This document shows, piece by piece, positions 34,704 to 45,429 of a stretch of DNA of 64,000 nucleotides. Every line of letters begins with the position of its first letter. The stretch's first letter is position 1. The DNA comes from Isoperla grammatica (lineage: Eukaryota > Arthropoda > Insecta > Plecoptera > Perlodidae): NCBI GenBank assembly GCA_945910005.1, contig OX246739.1:75209295-75273294 (forward strand), written 5' to 3'. Position numbers and translations under genes: made by a program. Below the pieces are notes generated by a model. That model saw only the letters and a list, made by a program, of their open reading frames with translations. It ran no database searches and was not told where the DNA came from.

Positions 34704-36640
34704 TTGTCGAGAATGTAATGCATCTACTGGGATTCGAGACAAAAAAAATAGATACATTTTAGGATTGTGTTGTGTATATTTTCTAGCAGCAACAATAATT
34801 ATTGAAACGCTTTGAAAACTTAAAACAATGTAATTAATTACGTTCCAAAACTTATTGGAAACAGTTACAGATTACCTTTGTTTTCTGTACAATGATCGAG
34901 CCTAGCGTTCCGAAACGTATTGAAACATTGTAAGTTTAGTGTACTTTGTAAGTTTACTTTTGATATATCTCCGTCTTCAATTTTGTGCTCCGAGTTTTGT
35001 GAATACCATTTCCTCTTCACATTCACTGTTCACACCATTACAAGATTTCGCGCACGACTTAACCCATATATTCGATTGACTTGTTCCAAACCCAGCCTCT
35101 TTGTGATGCTCTCGTATTTCAGCTTTTGCTAGAACCGCGTTACGAGATGGGAGATGTAGGGATAATATTGCATTTACACTCGTTGATTTTCAGTGTTAGT
35201 GTAAATATTTCAATAAAATTATTAAAGTGACTGGAATGCACATTTCGTATGTCAATTGTCAATATTATTATTTACAAGACAGAGCAATACACAGTTTCAT
35301 TTAATTGGCACAATTTGAAAAGAAATTCATTCATAATAATGATGTTATTACCTTGAGTTATTTGCAACAGTACAATTAATGCCCAAAACTTTTGTTCCAG
35401 GCTTATTATTGTATGGTGAGAATTTTGAAAACCCTAAGATATCCATAATACTTTGTCGAGCTTTGCTTTTCGTTTGGCATATAGACTTTTATCAAGGTAA
35501 CCAGACGTACCGGTTTGACCGGTACAGTACCGATATCGGAACATTTGTACCGGTGTCCCGAGAGACTCATTGAAGTTTGTATTACCATTTTTATTACCAT
35601 TTATTTTTTACCAGTTTGTAATTTTTGAGGGAAAGGTGTCCCGGTATTCTGTCAATAAAGACAACGTGGTCGATTGTAACAGTGTGGGGGGGGGGAAGGG
35701 GGGGGGGGGGCTTTGCCATCAGCTCTCCAGCCCTCGACACATGCGGGTCGAATTCGCAGACGCTGACTCACACAATCGCGCACTCACTCAACTCACAGTC
35801 AGCAGAGTTTATTCCTTCAACAGGCGGCTGGCGAAATACGACTGGGCATAACATGACTACAAAAATGTACCCACATTAATTTAAATACCTAATATGTATT
35901 TATTAAAATTAATATGAATAATAAGGTATTAATATTTTTTTTTAATTCATGTTAGAGAGCTGTTTTCAAATTTGAATTAAAAATGTTTCGCCTCTTTAAT
36001 AATAGTGTCTTTATTTTTCCTTTTTTTTAACATCTGAAACAGTTTAAACACACAGTTCACTCATACAAGAAAAATATGATAAGAAAAATGGGCGATTCGG
36101 CGGAAAAATTCGACTGACAAGACCACGTGTTAGTCCATGGAGTTCGTAATCCTTACACTTTGTTTGTCTCGGTTTGCAATATTCAAAATATGGTCACCTT
36201 AACTATTCTGACACTAAAAAAACGTAAAAAACGACAGCTTCTACAACACATGCACCGAGAGAATGCTAATTCGAGTTTCGAACTAATCAACACAACAAGC
36301 CTTCTACCTTGGGACTCAAGTGTATGTGCCCACCAGCGCGGCCTGCCAAAAGCAACAACAAACACTGATACAGTTTGAGAGGAGGCTTATAAAAGTTATG
36401 ATTACTTCAGTGCCAAAAAGACCCCAGAGAACCAACCCCCATTAAGGGGCTCACTGCCACTGAAATACACTCTTCGCTGACCAAATTGTCATCAGTGAGG
36501 TAACACCATGATCAAGATAAACTAAACTAGCCTGGTATGAAAATATGATCCACTTGTTTAATATGAGTAAAAAACGAATTATTTTACAATTTAATGCAAA
36601 TGACGAATAACATAAACATGATTTAACACTGTAGATTACA
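34704..36640. other. Non-coding with a G homopolymer
   Basis: No gene recognised. A G-rich tract (35686-35710) and a repeated ACCGGTTTGACCGGTAC motif near 35510-35525 stand out; the GTAACCAGACGTACCGG string at 35497 looks like a DNA-transposon end, but I found no partner. Confidence 0.35.
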
Positions 36641-36647
36641 CACTAAT

Positions 36648-36900
36648 AGAGTTAGCTCAACGGTGCATGCATGTCCTTAATCCGGGAGGTCTCCGGTTCG
36701 ACTTCGGCACCGTCAATCCTGACTCTTGACTGAAGGTTTTTCCGATTTTTTCATCAGTTGTAAAGGCCTAAACTCAGCGGTTCAGTCAACAACACTGCCC
36801 TGGAAATTCCTTCCCTACTATCTAAACACCCTAAAATACCTAGTCCTTGAAGAGGGGCACATCAGGTAAAGCAGAGATTCCAACGAAAAATTATTAACTA
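36648..36900 (+). mobile_element. tRNA-derived SINE, family B, copy 2
   Basis: The tRNA-like head has AGTTAGCTCAACGGTGCATG (A-box region) and a B box in TCCGGTTCGACTTCGG. The body has GACTGAAGGTTTTTCC, TTCCTTCCCTACTATCTAAA, AATACCTAGTC, GAGGGGCACA and ACGAAAAATTATT in the same order as copy 1 on the opposite strand at 430-672. Confidence 0.75.
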
Positions 36901-38024
36901 TTATAGATCACACCACAAAAATGTACAAATTAACTAACAGTAAGTAACAAATTGTACCACTAAACTAATGGCATATCTATTTAAAACATAGTCGTAGAAA
37001 TATTCTCTCGTGCCATCAGCTTTAAACGTTGGCCTCGGCCCACGAGCCTCAAGGGCTGTAATCTCCAGGAGCTGAGCTGAACCTACGTAATAACGGTGAG
37101 CACAAATACGACGACTTCGTTAGGCCACTTCTGTGTTTTGCATGAAATCACATCTCTACGTTCTTAATTCCCACGCGATTTGCCCACACAACTTCTTGTC
37201 CACTTAAATGCAAAACAGAACAAGATATAAGATGGTATTCTTCTAGAGCAGCGCTGAAATATGCTTTTTTAGAATAAGAAAAGCCTATTCTCTGCTCTAC
37301 TGCACAGACTTAGCTTTCCAAACAACATATTCCAATGTAATATTATATTAACACATTGTTTACAGCGTTATTTGAAAATTGAAAGTGCAGATGGGATTTT
37401 AAATATTACTGGAATGGATATTTAAAATATAACTCATAAAAAAGGTTATTCTAGGATACACGAACTAATGTTATTATTACCAAAGACGTTTCTAAATGAA
37501 ACAAGGGAACAATATAAAAATAAAAAGGTCACAAGAAGATGACTTTGAATTCTGCTTGGTATACAAGTGAAGTGTGACTGGACTTCATATCCGTCCCCTA
37601 CCCCTATGTGTAGGTTGGGCCCGGTGTTGCTAAGGATTTGTTTGCTTTGTGGGAAATAACATGCATGAAATTGTTACCTGCAACAACGGGCGCCCCTAGG
37701 TGTAGGGGACGTCTATTGGAGTCTGCTATTTCGTGAGCTTGAGACTATGGGTAGTTCCTTTAGGGCAAGTTTAGACGCGGTCCCTAGAGGAGCAGAAGTA
37801 GGTCGCCGCACAGTACGAAGAGATGATGACGACATCAAGGACCCTGGTTGACGAAGCGTGGACGCGATGTGAGAGCATCTTATTTCCCCAGGGTCTGGAA
37901 ATCACGACCCGTGATCGCAACGTCGGTATTCAGTGGGTCAGAAAATATGATTTACCTGTTTGGGCGTTGCCGATCTTTTGTCCACAACTGTACGACTTGC
38001 TTGCGGTCTCACACACAACTTTAC
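36901..38024. other. Non-coding, no gene recognised
   Basis: Contains a loosely inverted pair, GTCCCCTACCCCTATGTGTA near 37597 and CCTAGGTGTAGGGGACG near 37695, which may mark a small MITE, but too short to assign. Confidence 0.35.
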
Positions 38025-38026
38025 AG

Positions 38027-38165
38027 GAGACGTTCCACAATAACCTTGTGGATGCTGAGTGAAGCATTGACCAACCAAATGTCAGTCATTGAAAACGCTG
38101 TCCGCTGATTGGCTACGACTCACTTGGCTGTGACGTCAGCATCCACAAAGCTGCTGTGGAACCAC
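38027..38165. mobile_element. Small MITE, ~27-bp TIRs
   Basis: The left TIR GTTCCACAATAACCTTGTGG continuing ATGCTGA is inverted at the right as TCAGCATCCACAAAGCTGCTGTGGAAC. The element is about 135 bp with a ~75-bp centre and no ORF. Confidence 0.65.
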
Positions 38166-38761
38166 TTTATGCACCAACACAGGTGAGAGCGATAAAATAG
38201 ATTTCGTCAGTCTCTGCGAACACGCTATATAAAGTTAACTTTCCGCGCGATTTCGTGGGCGTGAAACTTGGGTGTCTTACAACACAAACAATGAATTACA
38301 TTTTAACTACTGTGATTCTTTTCATAACTGTCGCATTTACCATATAAACCGATCAATAGATTCAAATTAAATTTCATGTATAAAACATGTTGTTATTTTG
38401 GCTCACGCCTCAGCCCCTTGATGAGACAGGGTGATGCTAACGCTAATGCCACTCCAGAGATTGTGAGGAAGCCGAGGAAAATTCTGTCAAAATCTGTTAA
38501 GTGGTTTTTAAGATCATCTATTAAAAACCCTAGAACTTTTTGCGTCTTTTAAATAATAAGTAAAGATTATAGGTACAAAATCAATCGTTTACATGAAAAG
38601 CAAGATGCGTTGATATGAACAGATAATATATTAGTAATCTCGCGCTTTTAAACAATTTTGTACATTGGGTTTGATTTTGATCTACCATATATATATGTAC
38701 CTGTTGCAACTTTCTGGGGATTGTTGCCGCGAATAATGTACTAAAGAAGGAGGCACTGACT

Positions 38762-38822
38762 TACCCTTCCCTTCCTGACGTTTCGGGAGTCACATCTCCC
38801 ATCTTCAGAGGCCCTCACTCGA
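38762..38822 (-). ncRNA. Hammerhead ribozyme motif, Penelope-type
   Basis: On the minus strand: CTGAAGA (fits the CUGANGA core box), U, stem II GGGAG with CTCCC around loop ATGTGA, then GAAA, then CGTC. A short stem I CCT/AGG flanks it. Stem III is minimal (GAAACGTC), its ACGT being self-complementary. Family knowledge: Penelope-like elements and retrozymes carry such minimal type I hammerheads thought to act as dimers. There is no intact Penelope ORF beside it here, so it probably marks a decayed element end. Confidence 0.72.
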
Positions 38823-38879
38823 CGATGTGCATCTCGAGCTTCGAAGCCGCGAAAAAAGCGTGCTATAAAGATATGTATC

Positions 38880-40373
38880 AACATACTTGTTCTTGCTTTG
38901 TACCTGTAACTGTACCTGTATTTTTGTAACTACTTGTAATCTTATCTAAACATAAACAAAGTAAAAATAAAATATATTCTGGCATAAACTTCCACGGATG
39001 TACTGTATGTATGAATTCATTTTATTTTAGGAGCTTCTTTTCCGTAAAATATTTCGAGGAATAACCGTAAATATAATAAATTGAAACAATATGTAATACA
39101 TATATACAATATACATATATATACATATGTAGTATATATTCATTAAGAATATACATATGTAGGCTACGCGTAGTAAAACTGTGGTTATGACATGGGGCTT
39201 TTTGCCGTAAATTGTAACTTTTGAATCGTACGGTACTACCCCCCACCCCTCACCACAGAGATAAGCAGACTACTGGCGTAGGTAAAGATAACGAGACAGT
39301 TGTAGTCGAGCGATCGTCCGAGCATGACCTCGATTGAGGGAAGTGATTGCGTGTGCACGTATAGGAAACCTAGTCGACTTTGTGAGTTTGGCTTACATTG
39401 TCTGCACTAGCGTCTTGGACGGAAGTATTCCTTGAACGAACACTTACAAGTTGCTACAGGAGATCGACTGTTTAACCCTGTTGATGTGTTGTTGTGTGTG
39501 TTTGATTGATTAACCGGAACTACGAGGGACGACTACGACGGCTGCTGATTCCTGGCGTGACGGACGGACGCCTGGGGACGGTTCTGGCGAGCTGGCGCAT
39601 CCCGCACACACCCCCTACCTGGCCTGATTCACTGGTAAGTACTCCTGAACACTCCTATGGTTCAGTCATTATCATTGTTATTTGTTATACCCTTTCAATA
39701 GACTACCTACCTGAGTTAGTGTTTACATTAATTATATAAACAAACATCAACGGTGTACAGTCATCACCAAGCACGGCTGATACTAACGAGTGTTTTTCTT
39801 AATAGTACTATTACGCTAATTCTGAACATTCCTACGGTTGTTTACGTACATGACGTCGTAAAGCCATCATCAACTGTCAACCTAAGTTGCCAGCACGGCA
39901 GGGTCAGACTATGATCTCTTGAATAACGCTTTGAATTACTATTCATTACAATCATCTTATGGAATATTATTCTTTTATCTAATTTTGTGTGGATATTATT
40001 TCTCAATATCACCCTGCAGTTATTATTGTTGTTGTGGTAACCTTGGTACTGATGTTAGTCAATGGGTTTTATAACGTGTCAGTGGCTTTATCAATTATAC
40101 TATTTAATATTTATTATTATCATCATCATAATATTGAATTAGTATTACATTATCTTTTTTGTCACAGAATATTATTTCTATTGTTATTTTTGTTATTAAT
40201 TATATTAGTATTATTATTTATAATGTCACCATGCGATCACTACGGTTAGTCATTTTGTCCCTTGTCTTTTGATTAAAATTACTTATAGTATACTGGTGCT
40301 TAATTTTGTAAGGCATTCGCCTTGTCAGTGGTGCCAACCCAATAACACTGATACTGTCTTATCGGTATGGTAT
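38880..40373. other. Non-coding, possible retroelement leader
   Basis: No domain recognised. A GC-richer block at 39500-39635 ends in a good donor-like sequence (TTCACTG|GTAAGT) and could be the 5' leader or first exon of an unrecognised element or gene; I cannot show a function. Confidence 0.3.
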
Positions 40374-40760
40374 CAAGAAACCCTAGAGAGAGAGGCTGTC
40401 ACAATTATATATGCTAATAATGTTAAGACTAAATGATAATTAATTAATAATAATGTAATTAATGATAATAATGTTTACATGGGTATTAGTAACAATAAAT
40501 GGAAACGATTAACAATGATACATATAAAGTGATATATGTATCATTTTTAATCGTTTCCATCTTTTGTTACTACATAAATGGAAACGATTAACAATGATAC
40601 ATATATATTGATATATGAATAATTGTTAATCGTTTCCATCTATTGTTACTGATACCCATGTTAACATTATTATCATTAATTACATTATTATTAATTATCA
40701 TTTAGTCTTATCATTATTAGCATATATAATTGTGACAGCCTCTCTCTCTATGGTTTCTTG
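40374..40760. mobile_element. Fold-back element with nested hairpins
   Basis: Nearly the whole 387 bp is an inverted repeat. The left arm, from CAAGAAACCCTAGAGAGAGA through AATTATATATGCTAATAATG and TACATGGGTATTAGTAACAA, is inverted on the right and ends GGTTTCTTG at 40760. Inside, two hairpins each carry GGAAACGATTAACAATGATA and its complement. No ORF. Confidence 0.9.
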
Positions 40761-40919
40761 TTTTTCCCACATTCCCTTAAAAAAACAAGTGTAGCCCTCA
40801 CACATAGACTACGTCTCTCGTCAGAGTACTCCTGAACGTAAACCACCCCCCACCACCGCAGCTAGCCGGCACTCGATCCCCATGTGAGGCATCGTAAAGA
40901 AGGCTCCAACTTACGGCTA

Positions 40920-40980
40920 TAGCTGCCCGATATTTCGGGACTAATTTCCATCTCCACAGAGGCCTTACTTGGCGTTTTGA
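40920..40980 (-). mobile_element. Degenerate Penelope-type end (hammerhead-like)
   Basis: On the minus strand CTCTGTGGAGATGG, TAGTCCCGAAATATCGGG and a downstream GTAAGTTGGAGCCTTCTTTA parallel the order at 38762-38822 (CTCTGAAGATGGG, ACTCCCGAAACGTC, GTAAGTCAGTGCCTCCTTCT). The CUGANGA box is broken and the cleavage triplet is ATC, so this looks like a related but probably inactive motif. Confidence 0.5.
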
Positions 40981-41269
40981 CTGTAGCGTGGGGGGGGGGG
41001 GGGGGTAATAGAAGCTTCTTCTTCTTTACTATCCCCATCTATTAACTACTACCGTTTCACATACATCCGGGAACACTTTCTTTTCGCTCTGTTGCGGCCG
41101 AGATAGGCCTGAGAAAGTGGGCTCTATATATTTTTTGGGGGTGGAGTAAAGTTTTTTTCTTGAACTTACAGTTAGCGGCTGGGCAGGATCTTCTTTCTGT
41201 CTCTGATTGCTTTTCTTTTTTGAAGTGTGATAGTGGTTGTGCGAGAAGGAGAGAATAATAGAGAGGAAA

Positions 41270-41335
41270 TACAAAAATTGGATTCGAACCCAGGAAATGT
41301 TGATTTGCCCCGTGAACAGGCCATCCTATGTATGC
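41270..41335 (-). mobile_element. tRNA-like (SINE head) sequence
   Basis: On the minus strand GGATGGCCTGTTCACGGGGC resembles an A-box region and GGGTTCGAATCC is a perfect B box about 30 nt later. There is no paired acceptor stem, so I read it as a SINE head or tRNA relic, not a tRNA gene. Confidence 0.45.
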
Positions 41336-41350
41336 AGTAAGAATATCACG

Positions 41351-41560
41351 TGACCCTACACTCACCCTACACTCACTCTACACTCACCCTACACTCACCC
41401 TATACACTCACGCTACACTCACGCTACACTCACGCTACACTCACGCTACACTCACTCTACACTCACCCTACACTCACGCTACACTCACGGGACTCACCCT
41501 ACACTCACTCTACACTCACCCTATACACTCACGCTACACTCACCCTACACTCACTGCTCG
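41351..41560 (+). repeat. 11-bp ACTCACSCTAC minisatellite
   Basis: About 18 units of CTACACTCACC/CTACACTCACG with a few insertions (TATACACTCAC, GGGACTCAC). Open frames across it are an artefact. Confidence 0.93.
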
Positions 41561-41604
41561 CGCTAGATATTCAAATCCATTTCTGTTTCCCCTTGTTTCT
41601 GTTT

Positions 41605-41780
41605 CTTGGTTGGTTCGTGTATGGTTTCTTGGTTGTTTCTTGGTTGTTTCGTGGTTGTTTCATGGTTGTTTCTTGGTTGTTTCGTGCTTGTTTCGTGGAT
41701 GTTTCTTGGTTGTTTCGTGGTTGTTTCATGGTTGTTTCGTGGTTGTTTCTTGGTTGTTTTGTGGTTATTTCTTGGTTGGG
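41605..41780 (+). repeat. 11-bp TTGTTTCNTGG minisatellite
   Basis: About 15 units of TTGTTTCNTGG with N mostly T, G or A. The minus strand reads as (NNHETTK)n-like peptide; no gene is implied. Confidence 0.93.
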
Positions 41781-41782
41781 TA

Positions 41783-41940
41783 ACTTTCGAGCCGTCATAG
41801 CAACGAAGCACATAATAAATGGTATAGATGTTTCCTACTGAAAATCATTTTTTGTAATAAATGGTATAGATGTTTCCTACTGAAAATCATTTTTTGTAAC
41901 TGAGTGGGTAAATACAAATTTATTTATTTATTTTTTGTTT
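41783..41940 (+). mobile_element. SINE, family A core plus tail
   Basis: Starts with the core GAGCCGTCATAGCAACGAAG, holds an internal ~45-bp tandem duplication (ATGGTATAGATGTTTCCTAC twice) and ends TAACTGAGTGGGTAAATAC with an ATTTATTTATTT tail. Core and tail match the copy at 60355-60650. Confidence 0.7.
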
Positions 41941-41999
41941 ATTTACTTATCCATTTTAAATGAATAAATATATTTTAAAACACTAAACGGACGACGGAA

Positions 42000-42175
42000 C
42001 ACGCTCCCCGTGGTTATCCCTGTCGATATAAGCGAGAGAAAATGAGCCACCACCACCCTCCCTTTCCCTATCCCCCCTTTAACTCTTCTCCTACTCCTCC
42101 AAACACCCCCAACGTCATACGACCTAGTTGTCGAGGACGTCATTAAACACCAATAATTGAATCATGACCTATAGA
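42000..42175. repeat. Dispersed repeat with GACGTC-type end
   Basis: Contains a pyrimidine-rich stretch and then ACGTCATACGACCTAGTTGT, CGAGGACGTCATTAAAC. A related segment (GACGTCGTATGACCTAGATG, AGAGTACGTCGTGAAAC) occurs at 61390-61440, preceded by a comparable pyrimidine tract. No ORF. Confidence 0.5.
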
Positions 42176-42239
42176 GGTGACTCAGTGCTTAGCACACAAG
42201 GCTGTGGGTCTCTCTGGGTCCCCTCGTCAGACCCCCCCC

Positions 42240-43460
42240 CCCCCCCCCCGGCATTCTGACCGACGTTGTAGAAATAACATGAAAAGTGTCGCCTAGTTTT
42301 CTAGTTTCCGGCAGAGGTCGCTCTGAGACAGTTTCGCTGATAATGCGTACAATGACAGTTACAAGTAGAACACCGGATTTCTATCATACTATGCCGATAT
42401 TTATTTTATTTATTATTTGTTCAAAGACATAAGAAATCATTAAGGATTTTTACAACGAGCACCATAGCCCTTCGACACAGAATGTGCGTAATATACCTAA
42501 AAAGAACACTAGATAATTGATATAATACATTTCAAATATATATATATTATAGTAGCATTAAAAGTTAAAACATCGACAGATTCCTTCTCAGGCTCATTTG
42601 CCTCACTCGGTGTCTTATTCCTCCCACAACGCAGCCCGAGCCTGCAAAGCCAAGAAATTAGAACAGCCTCTGCCTACGCCTCTTGAAAAGAAAGTAAAAC
42701 TTTCTAGCGTTCCCAAACTTAAAACAAGTGCAGTAAATTAACGCAACAAAAAAACAACTTCAGCACTTATATTTTTCTTTTAGTTTAGCACTGCTTCTGA
42801 GTTGCGTAACTACGATGTGGATGAGTTCACCAGGCAAAATACAAACTAACTATTATTGTAAATCAATACCCCATCACGAGTTTGCGCAAGAAATAAGCAA
42901 ATAAATAATGTGCAATTAGTTTATTTTTATCTGATTCATTTTGTTAGTTTTCGTAAGTTGTGTCTATTCGCCGGGATTCCTGGTGTCTTATCGGGTTTTT
43001 GGGCTCGTTTTCCGGCGGAGATGGGATTTTAGCTTCGCCGTGAGAGATAAATAGGGATGAAAAAGTCAGAGAAATCTTGAACTGCGTCTACAAGTTGCAC
43101 AAGAACATCCACGTATGCGAGCCTGTTTCAGTGGCCAATAATTTGTTGTATTTTACACACAATTTAGTTTAGTTCAGCCTGTTGAGTAAAAGCAGTATGT
43201 TACACCCAATGAGTAGGGCCAAGTAAAAGTCGGGTTACGAAATAAAACGAAACTGTTATTTCCCTAAAAATGATAACTGTGAACGAGACCTCGTGTCAAC
43301 ATGCTAATTATGCAAGTTTTGAATCGCGATTGGGAGCTTTAGCCACGAACTCCACGAAATATTTCTGTATTCGCAAAATAAGATTGAAATGACGGCAAGA
43401 GTGTTAAAATATTGGCCAAAAACATGTGTCAATATAAACAAAAAAAACGCGCAGAAGAAT
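42240..43460. other. Non-coding, no gene recognised
   Basis: Begins with a C homopolymer (42230-42249). No gene or clear repeat recognised. Confidence 0.4.
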
Positions 43461-43464
43461 TTAA

Positions 43465-43720
43465 AATAAGGAAATAAATAAAATAAATAAATTCACATTT
43501 ATAGTCTACCCACTCAGTAATGAAACTGATTTTCAGTGGGGGACTTTAATTTAAAGTGCCTAAACCAACCCTGTAGGCTCCGAACACTATCGACGAGTGA
43601 GCGATAACCTATCAAAGATCGATATTTCAAATACGAAACATATGAATCAGTGATTGGACAGTGCGAACACCCGCGGACAAATGTCAGAATCAACAAGGCC
43701 GATTCAGAACAACTTTGAAT
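43465..43720 (-). mobile_element. SINE, family A, near-complete copy
   Basis: Seen on the + strand as an AAATAAATAAAT tail, then CTACCCACTCAGTAATGAAA, TTTTCAGTGGGGGAC, AACCCTGTAGGCTCCGAAC, TCGACGAGTGAGCGATAACC, GATCGATATTTCAAATACG, AATCAGTGATTGGACAGTGC and TCAACAAGGCCGATTCAGAA. The element is about 250 bp with a 3' (ATTT)n tail on the minus strand. Confidence 0.78.
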
Positions 43721-44440
43721 TAAAGTACTGTTTATACAGACGAATAACTCGTCTTTATTTCTTTATTTGAGTGATATTCCTGAATTTATTATATAAATAA
43801 CGTTGTTTTGCTTGTTATGCGCCTTATAAAAATAACACCACCAAAACGCGTAATAAAAACATTTCTGTAGGTCTCTACCAATGAGAAACTGTACAAGTAC
43901 TGTACTGCAGATATATACGCAACACAAAAGTTTGTAGTAATAACCACGTAGCCTCGTATTTAAAGAGACTTCTACCGAAGAAACGTTACCGAAGCTTTAG
44001 GCATAGACGAATGATTCTAGCCCCAGTTTCAAACTGAAACCGCGGTAGCTGGTTGGCCAATACCCGAGAGAGCTTTGTGTCGTCAGCAGCATTATTTTTC
44101 TTGCTTTGTTGAGTAGACCAGTAGTTTTTTTTGTTTTATTAATTATGGTTTCATTACTATTAATTGTTCGCATATGTTCTATTTATTGTCCTCTTTTTAT
44201 ATAGTTTTCATAACTAAATGTGAAAGACATTAAGTAAATAAATATATATATAATTAAATAAATATATAAATAATTAAATAATTCTAAATATATAAATAAA
44301 TATATAAATACAAATATAAATATATAAATATATTACTGAACTTAGACTTTCGTGACAATTAATATTGTTAAAATTATACATAAATAAATAAATAAATAAT
44401 TTTAACAATATAAATATATGTGTCACACGCAGAAACTTAT
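43721..44440. other. Non-coding, AT-rich with TAAATA runs
   Basis: No gene recognised. The 3' part (44230-44400) is simple AT-rich sequence of TAAATA/ATATAAAT words. Confidence 0.45.
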
Positions 44441-44446
44441 AGACAA

Positions 44447-44627
44447 CGCTACCAAGGTCACTTACTTTTAAAACCGGTGAATTTTCGGAGTAACCCGTTC
44501 CTACTCCTTCCTCAGACAGTTGGCAGTCGGGCAGTCAGGCAGTTGGCCTCGGTCTGAGGAAGGAGTAGGAACGGGTTACTCCGAAAATTCACCGGTTTTA
44601 AAAGTAAGGGACCTGACCTTGGTATCG
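44447..44627. mobile_element. Snap-back element, ~71-bp arms
   Basis: The left arm CGCTACCAAGGTCACTTACT through CCGGTGAATTTTCGGAGTAA to CTACTCCTTCCTCAGAC is almost perfectly inverted at 44552-44627, with a few-base difference near the outer end. The 34-bp centre is GGCAGTC/GGGCAGT-like repeats. Such arm identity implies a young element or strong gene conversion. Confidence 0.9.
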
Positions 44628-45200
44628 TTTTACAATTTTGTGTGTGGTTTTAATATAAATATATAAATAAATAACGTTCCAACGGTGTAACAGATTACTA
44701 TTTCTGCCGCACGCTTGCAAATTAGTGTGTTATGGGAGTAATTAGGCTTGGGGCATCAATTTACCAGCAATTACTGCTGCAACACGACATACATATATCA
44801 TGCGGTCAATACGTGGAAAATATATCGGCATTTATCAATAGAGTATTGCGCCGTCAAACCCACACATAGCTAGGCTTACAAATTGATTTAACATTTTTAA
44901 TCAAAAGAGTAAAAGAGTGAATGAGGATACACATTATTAGACTAAATTTAAGATAGATTTAATCTAGTAGAATACCTTATTGAAACCCAAGAAAATATAT
45001 TTTTTAATTTTTCTACCTCTGCCTTTGCACGTTTCTTTCATCTACCTACGAAGTATTTCTCTTTGATATAAATTATTTTTCATTAGTTTCACTATTTCTG
45101 TCTTGCAAGCTATGTTATATGAACACCAACGCAACATCTTGCAGAGTATTGTAGCACATTCTTTCGGTCATTATCCAAAACACATGGCTCATTGGGAAAC

Positions 45201-45420
45201 AATAAATAAATAAAAACCCACTCAGTTACAAGAACTAATTGTTAATGGCGGACATTTACACAGTTTGTTGCGTTGTATGCTTCTTAGCTAAGACGGCTCC
45301 ATGACATGTACGCGTACACTTATATCATTCATATAGATAGATTAAAATCAACTTCCAAAGTTAAAAGCTTTAGTGCAAACCGAGAATCGAACCCTGAAGC
45401 TATTATATGGGAAGCAGGAA
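45201..45420 (-). mobile_element. tRNA-derived SINE sharing family A core and tail
   Basis: On the minus strand it has an A-box-like AATTGAGTTGGCCTAATTAA, a B box GGGTTCGATTCTC, the core TGGAGCCGTCTTAGCTAAGA and AGCA, and the tail TAACTGAGTGGGT followed by TTTATTTATTTATT. It therefore links a tRNA head to the core and tail seen without a head at 41783 and 60355. Confidence 0.72.
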
Positions 45421-45429
45421 TAAATTAAT

